A DNA stretch of 64,000 nucleotides, taken from UBA6912 sp041611095. GTDB lineage: Bacteria; Actinomycetota; Acidimicrobiia; Spongiisociales; UBA5794. Both the position numbers and the translations under genes were made by a program. Below the pieces are notes generated by a model. That model saw only the letters and a program-made list of their open reading frames with translations, was not told where the DNA came from and did no database searches. The stretch is from positions 16,681-80,680 of the forward strand of contig JBFINP010000007.1 in NCBI GenBank assembly GCA_041611095.1, given 5' to 3'. This document shows positions 1-6,813 of this stretch, piece after piece; position 1 is the first letter of the stretch; each line of letters begins with the position of its first letter.

Positions 1-104
1 GAAAGGCTAGTGCGGCTCGAGGCGGGCGAGACAGGGGACCAGGGGGTTGCGCGCCTGCGCCTTTCAGCTACATTGTCGATGGAAGGCGTCGCCGAAACGG
101 CGAT

Positions 105-134
105 TTGCCCATAGTTCGAGGCGCCCCCTATCAT
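105..134 (+). promoter_or_regulatory. Candidate promoter of the ribosomal rpmJ-rplQ operon
   Basis: TTGCCC (105-110) and TATCAT (129-134) are separated by 18 bases. The expected transcription start falls at about 141-142, the first base of the hairpin described next. The rplM promoter at 5840-5869 has the same spacing and the same relation to a downstream hairpin, which supports this choice over the TTGCGC/TACATT pair at 47-74. The call rests on pattern only. Confidence 0.5.
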
Positions 135-141
135 GCCTGGT

Positions 142-168
142 CCGGCCCCCACCGGGCCGGGTTTTTCT
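142..168 (+). other. Leader hairpin with T-rich tail at the rpmJ operon promoter
   Basis: CCGGCCC (142-148) pairs perfectly with GGGCCGG (154-160) around loop CCACC, and is followed by GTTTTTCTTGTG. It looks like an intrinsic terminator, but it begins right where the transcript should start. It is therefore more likely a 5'-end structure than the terminator of an upstream gene. A very similar element, GGGCCGTTTCTTGTG, lies in the rplM leader. Confidence 0.55.
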
Positions 169-314
169 TGTGCCAAGCAAGACGGCGTCGACCGAGGTCG
201 AGGTACACGCCGAGCGCATTCGCCACACGACGAGGGGAATTGCTCGGCGGCGACAGCGGTCACGTCCACGAGATACTCCGCCGCCCTCGAACGCAGGACC
301 GCGTACCGATACTG

Positions 315-428
315 ATGAAGGTTTCAGCCTCCGCCAAGAAGATGTGCGAGAAGTGCCGGGTCATCCGCCGCCACGGTCGGGTTTGGGTGATCTGCTCCAA
401 CCCGCGCCACAAGCAACGTCAGGGGTAG
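315..428 (+). CDS. rpmJ: 50S ribosomal protein L36
   Basis: This is a 37-residue basic protein of the large ribosomal subunit. It shows the zinc-binding pattern of the cysteine-containing L36 form: C11 and C14 as CxxC, then C27 and H32. Length and sequence match the family exactly. The stop is followed after three bases by the rpsM start, so the two genes are co-transcribed and probably translationally coupled. It is the first gene of the rpmJ-rpsM-rpsK-rpsD-rpoA-rplQ operon, and infA, a usual neighbour, is not directly upstream. It was placed by its conserved sequence, as it is too short to stand out by length. Confidence 0.96.
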   Translation: MKVSASAKKMCEKCRVIRRHGRVWVICSNPRHKQRQG

Positions 429-431
429 TAC

Positions 432-809
432 ATGGCTCGTATCGCCGGAACCGACCTTCCACGAGACAAGCGCGTCGAGATAGGGCTCACGTACATCTTC
501 GGCGTGGGTATGTCGACTTCGCAGGGCATCTTGCGCGATCTCAACATCAACCCGGACACGCGCGTCCGCGACCTCACCGACAGCGAGGTCGTGAGCATCC
601 GGCAGTACATCGACGCAAACGTCCCCGTCGAGGGTGACCTGCGTCGAGAAGTTGCGCAGAACATCAAGCGGAAGATCGAGATCGGTAGCTACCAGGGGCT
701 GCGGCATCGGCGGGGACTACCGGTCCGGGGTCAGCGTACGCACACCAACGCCCGCACCCGCAAGGGGAAGTCGGCGCCGATCGCCGGCAAGAAAAAGGTC
801 ACCAAGTAG
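432..809 (+). CDS. rpsM: 30S ribosomal protein S13
   Basis: S13 sits in the head of the small subunit and contacts the P-site tRNA and the large subunit through intersubunit bridges. The 125-residue product starts MARIAGTDLPRDKRVEIGL, as in most bacteria. It carries the diagnostic basic stretch RHRRGLPVRGQRTHTNAR at residues 91-108, followed by a lysine-rich tail. Length is normal for actinobacteria. The ATG lies three bases after the rpmJ stop. The next gene, rpsK, follows after 16 bases, a standard order for the alpha operon. Confidence 0.98.
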   Translation: MARIAGTDLPRDKRVEIGLTYIFGVGMSTSQGILRDLNINPDTRVRDLTDSEVVSIRQYIDANVPVEGDLRREVAQNIKRKIEIGSYQGLRHRRGLPVRGQRTHTNARTRKGKSAPIAGKKKVTK

Positions 810-825
810 GTCGTAAGAGGTTCAC

Positions 826-1215
826 GTGGCGAAACAGCAGCGAGTCGGCCGCCGGAAGGTCAAGCGGAACATTCCGCACGGCCAGGCGCACATCAAGGCC
901 AGCTTCAACAACACCATCATCACCATCACCGACCAGGAGGGCAGCGTCGTGGCGTGGACGTCAGGCGGCTCCGTCGGCTTCAAGGGTTCCCGCAAATCGA
1001 CGCCCTATGCGGCGCAGGTCGCAGCCGAGCAGGCGGCACGCACGGCCGGCGAGATGGGCATTCGCAAGCTGGACGTCATCGTGCGCGGCTCCGGCTCGGG
1101 TCGCGAGACGGCCATCCGCACGCTCCAGAACATGGGGCTCGAGGTGACGGGCATCAAGGACACCACCCCAGTACCCCATAACGGCTGCCGTCCCAAGAAG
1201 CGGAAGCGGGGCTGA
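826..1215 (+). CDS. rpsK: 30S ribosomal protein S11
   Basis: S11 forms part of the small-subunit platform near the mRNA exit and binds 16S rRNA with S6/S18 and S21-region partners. The 129-residue protein has the conserved central glycine-rich segment (ASFNNTIITITD near residue 25) and the highly conserved C-terminus with the motif TPVPHNGCRPKKRKRG. It begins with GTG, preceded by AAGAGG as ribosome binding site. It lies 16 bases after rpsM and 4 bases before rpsD within the alpha operon. Confidence 0.98.
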   Translation: MAKQQRVGRRKVKRNIPHGQAHIKASFNNTIITITDQEGSVVAWTSGGSVGFKGSRKSTPYAAQVAAEQAARTAGEMGIRKLDVIVRGSGSGRETAIRTLQNMGLEVTGIKDTTPVPHNGCRPKKRKRG

Positions 1216-1219
1216 GGCA

Positions 1220-1825
1220 ATGGCTCGTTACACCGGACCACGCACCAAGCGAAGCCGTCGCGCTCGCCAGCTCCTCGACGAGAACAAGGCGAAGTACTTC
1301 GACCGCCGGCCGTACCCGCCGGGGGAGCACGGTCGGGGACGGATCCGCGAGTCGCAATACCAGGTCCAGCTACGCGAGAAGCAGAAGCTGCGCTTCACCT
1401 ACGGCGTGCTGGAGCGCCAGTTCCGCCGCTACTACGAGAAGGCGGCGCGAGCGAGGGGCATCACCGGCGAGACGCTGCTCATGCTGCTCGAGACGCGACT
1501 CGACAACGTCGTGTACCGCGCCGGGTTGGCCAGGACCCGTCCTCAGGCCCGCCAGCTCGTGAACCACGGCCACTTCCTCGTGAACGGCAAGAAGGTGGAC
1601 ATTCCGTCGTACCAGCTTCGCCAGGGAGACATCGTCACGATGCGCGAGCGGAGCCGTGAGCTCTTTCCGGTGCAGCAGGCCGTCGACACGCTCGACCGCC
1701 CGAAGCCGGAGTGGCTCGATATCGACAGTCGAGACCGGCGAGTCATGGTCACCAGCCTGCCGAGCCGCCAGCAGATCGACACCCAGATCCAAGAACAGCT
1801 CGTCGTCGAGCTGTACTCGAAGTAG
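1220..1825 (+). CDS. rpsD: 30S ribosomal protein S4
   Basis: S4 is a primary 16S rRNA-binding protein that nucleates small-subunit assembly, and in many bacteria it represses its own operon. The 201-residue product has the N-terminal rRNA-binding part and an S4 RNA-binding domain at about residues 90-155 (LARTRPQARQLVNHGHFLVN). I see no N-terminal CxxC zinc knuckle, so it is the zinc-free type. It starts with ATG four bases after the rpsK stop. Placement between rpsK and rpoA is typical. No S4-type pseudoknot could be assigned in the leader by eye. Confidence 0.98.
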   Translation: MARYTGPRTKRSRRARQLLDENKAKYFDRRPYPPGEHGRGRIRESQYQVQLREKQKLRFTYGVLERQFRRYYEKAARARGITGETLLMLLETRLDNVVYRAGLARTRPQARQLVNHGHFLVNGKKVDIPSYQLRQGDIVTMRERSRELFPVQQAVDTLDRPKPEWLDIDSRDRRVMVTSLPSRQQIDTQIQEQLVVELYSK

Positions 1826-1856
1826 CCCGTTTACACCCGACACCGAGGAGCGCCCC

Positions 1857-2810
1857 GTGCTCATCGTCCAGCGACCCAGCATCGAAGAAGAGCAGACAAC
1901 CGACGTGCGATCCCGGTTCGTCGTCGAGCCGCTGGAACCAGGTTTCGGCTACACCCTCGGCAACACGCTCCGTCGCACCCTTCTGGCGCGCATTCCCGGA
2001 GCCGCCATCACCTCGGTCCGGATCGAGGGCGTCCAGCACGAGTTCTCGACCATCGAGGGAGTGGTCGAGGACGTCGTCGACTTCATCCTGAACCTCAAGC
2101 AGGTCGTGCTGCGGATGGAGACCGATGAGCCCGCCACGCTCTACCTGTCGGCCAAGGGCAAGTCCGACGTTGCGGCGTCGGATCTCAAGGTGCCGGCAGG
2201 CGTCGAGGTCGTCAACGACGACCTGCATCTCGCGTCGCTGTCGTCGTCCGGCCGCCTGGAGGTCGAGCTCACCGCCGAGCGTGGCGTCGGCTACCGCAGC
2301 GCCGATCGCAACAAGAAGAGCGACACCATCGGCGTGATCCCGATCGACTCGATCTTCTCCCCCGTCCGCAAGGTCGCCTACCGGGTGGAGAGCACCCAGG
2401 TCGGCATGATGACCGACTTCGACAAGCTGGTGCTCGACGTCGAGACCGACGGATCGGTGTCGCCGAGCGAGGCGTTGTCGTCTGCCGGCAAGACCTTGCG
2501 CGAGCTCTTCGGGTTGTTTGCCGACATGGACGAGGGCGAAGGCTTGACGCTGGGTGACGTCGTCGCCGCCGAGTCCAGCTCGCCGGACCTCGACCTTCCG
2601 ATCGAGGCGCTCGACCTCAGCGAGCGGCCGCGCAACTGCCTGCGCCGCGCCCAGGTGCAGACGGTCGGCGAGCTCGTCGAGAAGACCGAGGACGACCTGC
2701 TCAACATCACCAACTTCGGCCAGAAGAGCCTCGAAGAGGTCGTGGCCAAGCTCGACGAGCTCGGGCTGTCGCTGCGATCAACGGCCGACACCGAAGGCGG
2801 ATTGGCCTGA
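1857..2810 (+). CDS. rpoA: DNA-directed RNA polymerase subunit alpha
   Basis: Alpha dimerises to start polymerase assembly and binds activators and UP elements through its C-terminal domain. The 317-residue product has the N-terminal assembly domain (FVVEPLEPGFGYTLGNTLRR near residues 20-40, and VEGVVEDVVDF-like loops). The C-terminal helix-hairpin-helix domain at about 250-305 contains RNCLRRAQVQTVGEL and NFGQKSLEEV. The GTG at 1857 is chosen because GAGGAGCG lies just upstream and the protein then begins MLIVQRP, as in relatives. The longer upstream extension lies inside rpsD. Its TGA overlaps the rplQ ATG by one base. Confidence 0.98.
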   Translation: MLIVQRPSIEEEQTTDVRSRFVVEPLEPGFGYTLGNTLRRTLLARIPGAAITSVRIEGVQHEFSTIEGVVEDVVDFILNLKQVVLRMETDEPATLYLSAKGKSDVAASDLKVPAGVEVVNDDLHLASLSSSGRLEVELTAERGVGYRSADRNKKSDTIGVIPIDSIFSPVRKVAYRVESTQVGMMTDFDKLVLDVETDGSVSPSEALSSAGKTLRELFGLFADMDEGEGLTLGDVVAAESSSPDLDLPIEALDLSERPRNCLRRAQVQTVGELVEKTEDDLLNITNFGQKSLEEVVAKLDELGLSLRSTADTEGGLA

Positions 2811-3160
2811 TGCCGGCCCCGAAGAAGGGGCCCCGCCTCGGCGGGAGCCCTTCTCACCAGCGCAAGATCCTCGCCAATCTGGCGGCTTCCCTCATCGAGG
2901 AGGAGCGGATCACGACGACGGCGGCCAAGGCCAAGGTCCTGCGCCCCTACGTGGAGAAGATGATCACGAAGGCGCGCCGCGGTGATCTGCACGCCAGGCG
3001 TCTGGTGCTGCGCAAGATCGAGAACAGCGAGGTCGTGACCAAGCTGTTCGACGACGTGGCACCTCGCTACACCGATCGCCCCGGGGGCTACACGCGAATC
3101 GTGAAGTTGGGACCGCGGCGCGGCGATGGCGCCGAGATGGCGCTCATCGAGCTGGTCTGA
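2810..3160 (+). CDS. rplQ: 50S ribosomal protein L17
   Basis: L17 surrounds the polypeptide exit tunnel on the large subunit. The 116-residue protein has the family start (PKKGPRLGGSPSHQRKILAN) and the conserved core ITTTAAKAKVLRPYVEKMIT. It ends with the short LGPRRGDGAEMALIELV tail common in bacteria. The ATG overlaps the rpoA stop by one base, so translation is coupled. It is the last ribosomal gene of the operon. The NUDIX gene follows in the same direction within about 45 bases with no visible terminator, so read-through is possible. Confidence 0.98.
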   Translation: MPAPKKGPRLGGSPSHQRKILANLAASLIEEERITTTAAKAKVLRPYVEKMITKARRGDLHARRLVLRKIENSEVVTKLFDDVAPRYTDRPGGYTRIVKLGPRRGDGAEMALIELV

Positions 3161-3204
3161 ACCTCACGACCCTCCATCGGATCCACGAAGCCGATTCGCG
3201 CCGC

Positions 3205-3747
3205 TTGGAGCTGGTGTCGCTTCTGGAGTCCTTCCTACCCACCTTGGCGGAGGTCGACCATCTCGCCGCGATGTGGGAGCTGGCCCTCCTGGATGGCGAC
3301 GTCCTCGATCGCAACCACTTCGAGCCCGGTCATTTCACCGTGAGCGGGTTCGTCACCGACACCGACGTGGCAAAGGTCGCCCTCATCGAGCATCTCCGCC
3401 TCGGTCGCTGGTTGCAGCCGGGCGGGCACATCGATCCCGACGACGCCACCCTCATCGGCGCGGCCCGCCGCGAGATCACCGAGGAGACGGGCCTGACCGA
3501 GCTCGATCCCGACCGACCCCGACTCTTCGACATCGCCGTGCACAGCATTCCGGCGCGCGGCGCAGAGCCCGCCCACTTGCACTACGACCTGCGCTTCTGG
3601 TTCGTCGGGGAGGCCGTCCCACTGAGGGTGTCATCCGAAGTGGGTGGGCAGGCTTGGGTAGATCTCGATGCGGTCGAGCAGTGGTCGGGCGACGAGTCGG
3701 TGCACCGAGCCGTCGTGAAGCTACGCGAGCGGGGCGGCGGCGACTAG
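3205..3747 (+). CDS. NUDIX hydrolase
   Basis: NUDIX proteins cleave nucleoside diphosphates linked to another moiety, using a metal bound by the REuxEE helix. The box is intact: GGHIDPDDATLIGAARREIT followed by EETGL, at about residues 72-96. Substrate specificity cannot be read from the sequence. The product is about 180 residues. The start is uncertain: the TTG at 3205 gives MELVSLLESFLPTL, GTG at 3214 is an alternative, and the coding frame stays open almost back to the rplQ stop. Its stop overlaps the stop of the convergent lipoprotein gene by three bases. Confidence 0.8.
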   Translation: MELVSLLESFLPTLAEVDHLAAMWELALLDGDVLDRNHFEPGHFTVSGFVTDTDVAKVALIEHLRLGRWLQPGGHIDPDDATLIGAARREITEETGLTELDPDRPRLFDIAVHSIPARGAEPAHLHYDLRFWFVGEAVPLRVSSEVGGQAWVDLDAVEQWSGDESVHRAVVKLRERGGGD

Positions 3748-4448
3748 TTCCGGTACACGGTGATGTCGCCCGTGTCCGTGGCGAGGCGCACGACGTTTGC
3801 CGCGCCGGGGTCGTCGTCGATCCGCGACTCCACGCTGCCTCCGGGGGCCTGGGTGTCGAAGGCGTATCCGGCCTCGGGGAGCTGGGCGGTCACGTCGCCG
3901 TCGGCCGTCGTCGCCACGAGCATCGCCGTCGGGTCGTCGAAGCTCACGTCGATGTCGCCGCGACCCGTCTCGAAGGTGGCGTTGACCGAGGACAGCCGCG
4001 TACCGAGGACATCCCCCGTCCCGAGCGTCACGGTGATGTCGCCGATCAGCGACGTGACACCGACGTCGCCTGCCGCGGCGTCGATCGTCACGGTCCCAGT
4101 CAGGTTCGAGACCGCCACCGAGCCGTCTCCCGTCGTCACCTTGACGTCCGCCGCATCTCCCTCGACGAAGATCATGTAGTCGACCGCGCACTCCTCGGAG
4201 TCGGTGCAGCTGTCGGCGATCGTCAGCACGCCGTCGGCGAGTTCGATCATCGGATCCGGCTCGCCGCGTAGGATCACCGTCTCGACGGACGTTCCCGACA
4301 CGTTGGCCTGCCCGGTGATCGTCACGGCACCGGCTGCGATGTCGACCTCGACCTGGGCCGGCGACTCCTCGAGCTCGAGGGTGGTACCGGAGGTGGAACA
4401 CGCCGCCATCAGCAGCGCCGTCGCTGCCGCGCTCCACAACCACCGCAT
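3744..4448 (-). CDS. Lipoprotein with adhesin-like beta repeats (DUF4097-like)
   Basis: The N-terminus MRWLWSAAATALLMAACSTSG is a lipoprotein signal with the lipidated cysteine at residue 17. The rest is a beta-helix-like series of short strands rich in V, T, D and G (for example GDVGVTSLIGDITVTLGTGD). This pattern fits the putative adhesin family DUF4097, whose function is unknown. The product is 234 residues. The start was chosen to give a clean lipoprotein signal; a longer frame upstream would overlap the divergent membrane-protein gene. The position of the start is good to within one base. Expected location is the outer face of the membrane. Confidence 0.7.
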   Translation of the reverse strand: MRWLWSAAATALLMAACSTSGTTLELEESPAQVEVDIAAGAVTITGQANVSGTSVETVILRGEPDPMIELADGVLTIADSCTDSEECAVDYMIFVEGDAADVKVTTGDGSVAVSNLTGTVTIDAAAGDVGVTSLIGDITVTLGTGDVLGTRLSSVNATFETGRGDIDVSFDDPTAMLVATTADGDVTAQLPEAGYAFDTQAPGGSVESRIDDDPGAANVVRLATDTGDITVYRN

Positions 4449-4554
4449 ATGTCTCGCCTTCCGTCGGGTGCGACGTGAGCCTAGGAGGGCACCGAAACGT
4501 GAGCAACGCGACACGACGTCGCCGACCGGTAACCTCCTCCCGACCGGAGGAGCC

Positions 4555-5085
4555 ATGCGCGAAACCATGACCCGCCTGCTGCAGGCCGTCCGCTTCGAGC
4601 GCGAGGCCTACGTGTGGATGGATTTCAACGACCGGGCCACGGGCGATGCCCTACTGCTCGTCGCCGCAACGCGCATCCTGCTGCTCCTCGGCTTCGGCTT
4701 CAGTGTGCTGGGTCTCACCACGAGCCTGTCCGGCATCGAGGTCCTGCTCACGACGCTGATCAACGCCGCCGTCTTCTGGCTCGTCTACAGCGCCCTGGTA
4801 CACGCCTCGGCCCGATTCCTGTTCGACGGCGAGGGGTCGTATGCCACGACGTTGCGCATCACCGGGTTCGCCCACCCGACGCTGTTGCTGCTGATCGCAA
4901 CGGCGAACCTCGTCGGCAACGCGCTCCTCGCCCTGATCCTGGGGAGCTTGTGGTTTCTCGTCGTGGTGGCGCAGGGTGTCCGGCACACGGCCGACCTCCC
5001 GATCGAGCGGGCGCTGGCGGCGGCGGCCGCCGGCCTGCTGGGATGGATCATCGTCTCCAGCATCTTCGGTCGGGGATTGATCTGA
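4555..5085 (+). CDS. Yip1-type integral membrane protein
   Basis: The product has 176 residues with about five hydrophobic segments (for example LLLVAATRILLLLGFGFSVLG and FLVVVAQGVRHTADLP flanks). It has the general layout of bacterial YIP1-family membrane proteins, whose function is unknown. The ATG at 4555 has GGAGGAG six bases upstream, which decides the start. A TAACCT -10 box lies at about 4531. It is divergent from the adhesin-like lipoprotein and lies 10 bases before truA, so it may be co-transcribed with truA. Confidence 0.7.
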   Translation: MRETMTRLLQAVRFEREAYVWMDFNDRATGDALLLVAATRILLLLGFGFSVLGLTTSLSGIEVLLTTLINAAVFWLVYSALVHASARFLFDGEGSYATTLRITGFAHPTLLLLIATANLVGNALLALILGSLWFLVVVAQGVRHTADLPIERALAAAAAGLLGWIIVSSIFGRGLI

Positions 5086-5095
5086 CGGGGGCAGG

Positions 5096-5827
5096 GTGCC
5101 TGTCTACCGGCTCGACATCGCCTACGACGGCTCCGGCTTCCACGGTTACGCACGTCAGCGTGACGTGCGCACCGTGCAGGGCGAGCTGGAGGCGGCGCTC
5201 GCCCACCACACCGGGCCCGTCGAGACGTTCGTCGCCGGGCGAACCGACAAGGGGGTCCATGCGACGGGCCAGGTGGCGAGCTTCGAGACGGCGGTACCGC
5301 TCGATGCGGTGAGTCTCCAGCGTTCGCTCAACCGGCAGCTCGGTCCCGAGATCTCGGTGACGGCGATCTCGGAGGCACTCCCCGGGTTCCATGCACGCTT
5401 CTCGGCGCAGGGGCGTGCATACGAGTACCGGGTTCTCGACCAGGAGGCACCCGATCCTTTTCTAGCGGCGACCTCCTGGCACTTCGGCCGGCCCCTCGAT
5501 GCCACATCGATGGCCGAAGCCGCCACGCACTTCCAGGGTGAACACGACTTCGCCTCGCTGTGCCGGCGGTCAGGCGATCGCAGCACCGTCCGCCTCGTCC
5601 GGTCCGCCGAGTGGGTGCGACCCAGGTCTGGCCTGCTGGTCTTCGAGGTCAGCGCCTCGTCGTTCTGCCACCAGATGGTGCGGTCGATGGTGGCGCTCAC
5701 CGTCGAAGTCGGGCGCGGGAAGCTGTCGCCCACAGCCATCCCCGAGATCCTCGCCGCACGCGATCGGCACGCCGCCAAAGGGGTCGCGCCGCCGCATGGC
5801 CTCATCCTCGTGAGGGTCGACTACTGA
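5096..5827 (+). CDS. truA: tRNA pseudouridine(38-40) synthase TruA
   Basis: TruA converts uridines 38-40 of the tRNA anticodon stem to pseudouridine. The 243-residue protein shows YDGSGFHGYARQ at the N-terminus and the catalytic motif AGRTDKGVHATGQVA, with catalytic aspartate D51. Further conserved blocks are RAYEYRVLD and FCHQMVRSMVAL in the second half. It starts with GTG. A position beside rplM-rpsI is widespread in bacteria. Here, however, rplM has its own promoter and hairpin after the truA stop. Confidence 0.96.
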   Translation: MPVYRLDIAYDGSGFHGYARQRDVRTVQGELEAALAHHTGPVETFVAGRTDKGVHATGQVASFETAVPLDAVSLQRSLNRQLGPEISVTAISEALPGFHARFSAQGRAYEYRVLDQEAPDPFLAATSWHFGRPLDATSMAEAATHFQGEHDFASLCRRSGDRSTVRLVRSAEWVRPRSGLLVFEVSASSFCHQMVRSMVALTVEVGRGKLSPTAIPEILAARDRHAAKGVAPPHGLILVRVDY

Positions 5828-5839
5828 CCACAGTGGCGA

Positions 5840-5869
5840 TTGGCGGTATGCGCAGGGGCCCGGTACCAT
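5840..5869 (+). promoter_or_regulatory. Candidate promoter of rplM-rpsI-glmM
   Basis: TTGGCG (5840-5845) and TACCAT (5864-5869) are separated by 18 bases. The predicted start falls at about 5876, immediately before a GC hairpin. The layout copies the promoter in front of rpmJ. Confidence 0.55.
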
Positions 5870-5879
5870 GCCGCCTCGC

Positions 5880-5899
5880 GCCCGGTTCCGGGCCGTTTC
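5880..5899 (+). other. Leader hairpin with T-rich tail before rplM
   Basis: GCCCGG (5880-5885) can pair with CCGGGC (5888-5893), followed by CGTTTCTTGTG. It resembles a weak intrinsic terminator or a 5'-end structure. The string GGGCCG(GG)TTT(TT)CTTGTG is shared with the leader of the rpmJ operon at 154-171. Confidence 0.5.
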
Positions 5900-5943
5900 T
5901 TGTGTTCGCCCTCGTGCGACCGCCGATCGCAAACGGATCCTCG

Positions 5944-6402
5944 ATGAAGCCCAACTTGCAGAAAACGTACTCGCCGAAGCCGGCGGACATCGAACGCCGG
6001 TGGTTCGTGGTGGACGCCGACGGTGTGACGCTCGGACGCCTCGCGTCGGACATCGCAACGATCCTGCGCGGCAAGCACAAGCCGACGTTCGCCCCCCACA
6101 TCGACGGTGGGGACTACGTCGTCGTCGTCAATGCCGAGAAGGTCGCGGTGACCGGCAACAAGGAGGAGGCCAAGGTCTACTACCGCCACTCGGGCTACCC
6201 CGGTGGGCTGAGGGAGATGAACCTCGGCGCCCTGCGCGCCAAGCACCCGGAGCGCATCATCGAGTCCGCCGTGCGCGGCATGCTGCCGAAGAACAAGCTC
6301 GGCCGCAGCATGATCGGCAAGCTCAAGGTCTACGCGGGTCCCGACCACCCCCACGCTGCTCAGCGTCCGGAGCCGCTCCAGCTCGGAAAGGTGAACGCCT
6401 GA
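5944..6402 (+). CDS. rplM: 50S ribosomal protein L13
   Basis: L13 is an early assembly protein of the large subunit. The 152-residue product has the family blocks RWFVVDADGVTLGRLAS, GGDYVVVVNAEKVAVTGNK and MLPKNKLGRSMIGKLKVYAG. The ATG at 5944 begins MKPNLQKTYSPK, which is typical of actinobacterial L13; the open frame extends further upstream but carries no family sequence there. Its TGA overlaps the rpsI ATG by one base. Expression should be set by the promoter at 5840-5869 and its leader hairpin. Confidence 0.97.
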   Translation: MKPNLQKTYSPKPADIERRWFVVDADGVTLGRLASDIATILRGKHKPTFAPHIDGGDYVVVVNAEKVAVTGNKEEAKVYYRHSGYPGGLREMNLGALRAKHPERIIESAVRGMLPKNKLGRSMIGKLKVYAGPDHPHAAQRPEPLQLGKVNA

Positions 6403-6794
6403 TGTCGAAACCGCTCGCTCTCGGCACCGGACGCCGCAAGAGCTCTGTTGCCCGTGTGCGCCTGTACAGCGGCAGCGGCGAGTTCCATCTCAATGGCCGC
6501 TCGCTCGAGATCTACTTCCCGCAGCCGGCGCTCCGCCTCCGGGTTCTCGAGCCGTTTCGCACGGTGGAGCTCGAGGGTCGCTATGACGTCCACGCCACGA
6601 TCGAAGGTGGTGGGTTCACCGGCCAGACCGATGCCCTTCGACTCGGCATCGCCCGGGCGCTCGTCGCACTCGATCCCGAGCTGCGGCCGCCCCTCAAGCG
6701 CGAGGGTCTCTTGACGCGCGACGCCCGCCGGGTGGAGCGCAAGAAGTACGGTCTCCGCAAGGCACGGCGGGCTCCGCAGTTCACCAAGCGGTAA
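6402..6794 (+). CDS. rpsI: 30S ribosomal protein S9
   Basis: S9 lies in the small-subunit head, and its C-terminal tail reaches the P-site tRNA anticodon. The 130-residue protein has GTGRRKSSVARVRL at the N-terminus. It also has the conserved GGGFTGQTDALRLGIARAL block and the obligatory C-terminal tail KYGLRKARRAPQFTKR ending in K-R. It overlaps rplM by one base and is followed after 19 bases by glmM, an order shared by many actinobacteria. Confidence 0.98.
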   Translation: MSKPLALGTGRRKSSVARVRLYSGSGEFHLNGRSLEIYFPQPALRLRVLEPFRTVELEGRYDVHATIEGGGFTGQTDALRLGIARALVALDPELRPPLKREGLLTRDARRVERKKYGLRKARRAPQFTKR

Positions 6795-6813
6795 GCGGTC
6801 CGGGATTCCGCTG

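Larger units (their letters stand above)
1..314. other. Intergenic region and long 5' leader of the rpmJ-rplQ operon
   Basis: No convincing gene lies here. Short open frames on both strands have no recognisable protein content, and the infA gene that often precedes rpmJ is not present in this stretch. It holds two candidate sigma-70-type promoters. One is TTGCGC at 47-52 with TACATT at 69-74 (16-base spacer). The other is TTGCCC at 105-110 with TATCAT at 129-134 (18-base spacer). A GC hairpin with a T-rich tail follows at 142-168. About 145 bases then separate that hairpin from the rpmJ start, which is long for this compact genome. Confidence 0.6.

Noticed and set aside
47..74. TTGCGC/TACATT as the main promoter of the ribosomal operon
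   Set aside because: It is plausible (16-base spacer), but the second candidate at 105-134 shares its exact layout with the rplM promoter. Both may be used.
142..168. Plain terminator of a gene upstream of the window
   Set aside because: It begins at the predicted transcription start of the rpmJ promoter and its sequence is echoed in the rplM leader, so a leader element is more likely. A terminator role is not fully excluded.
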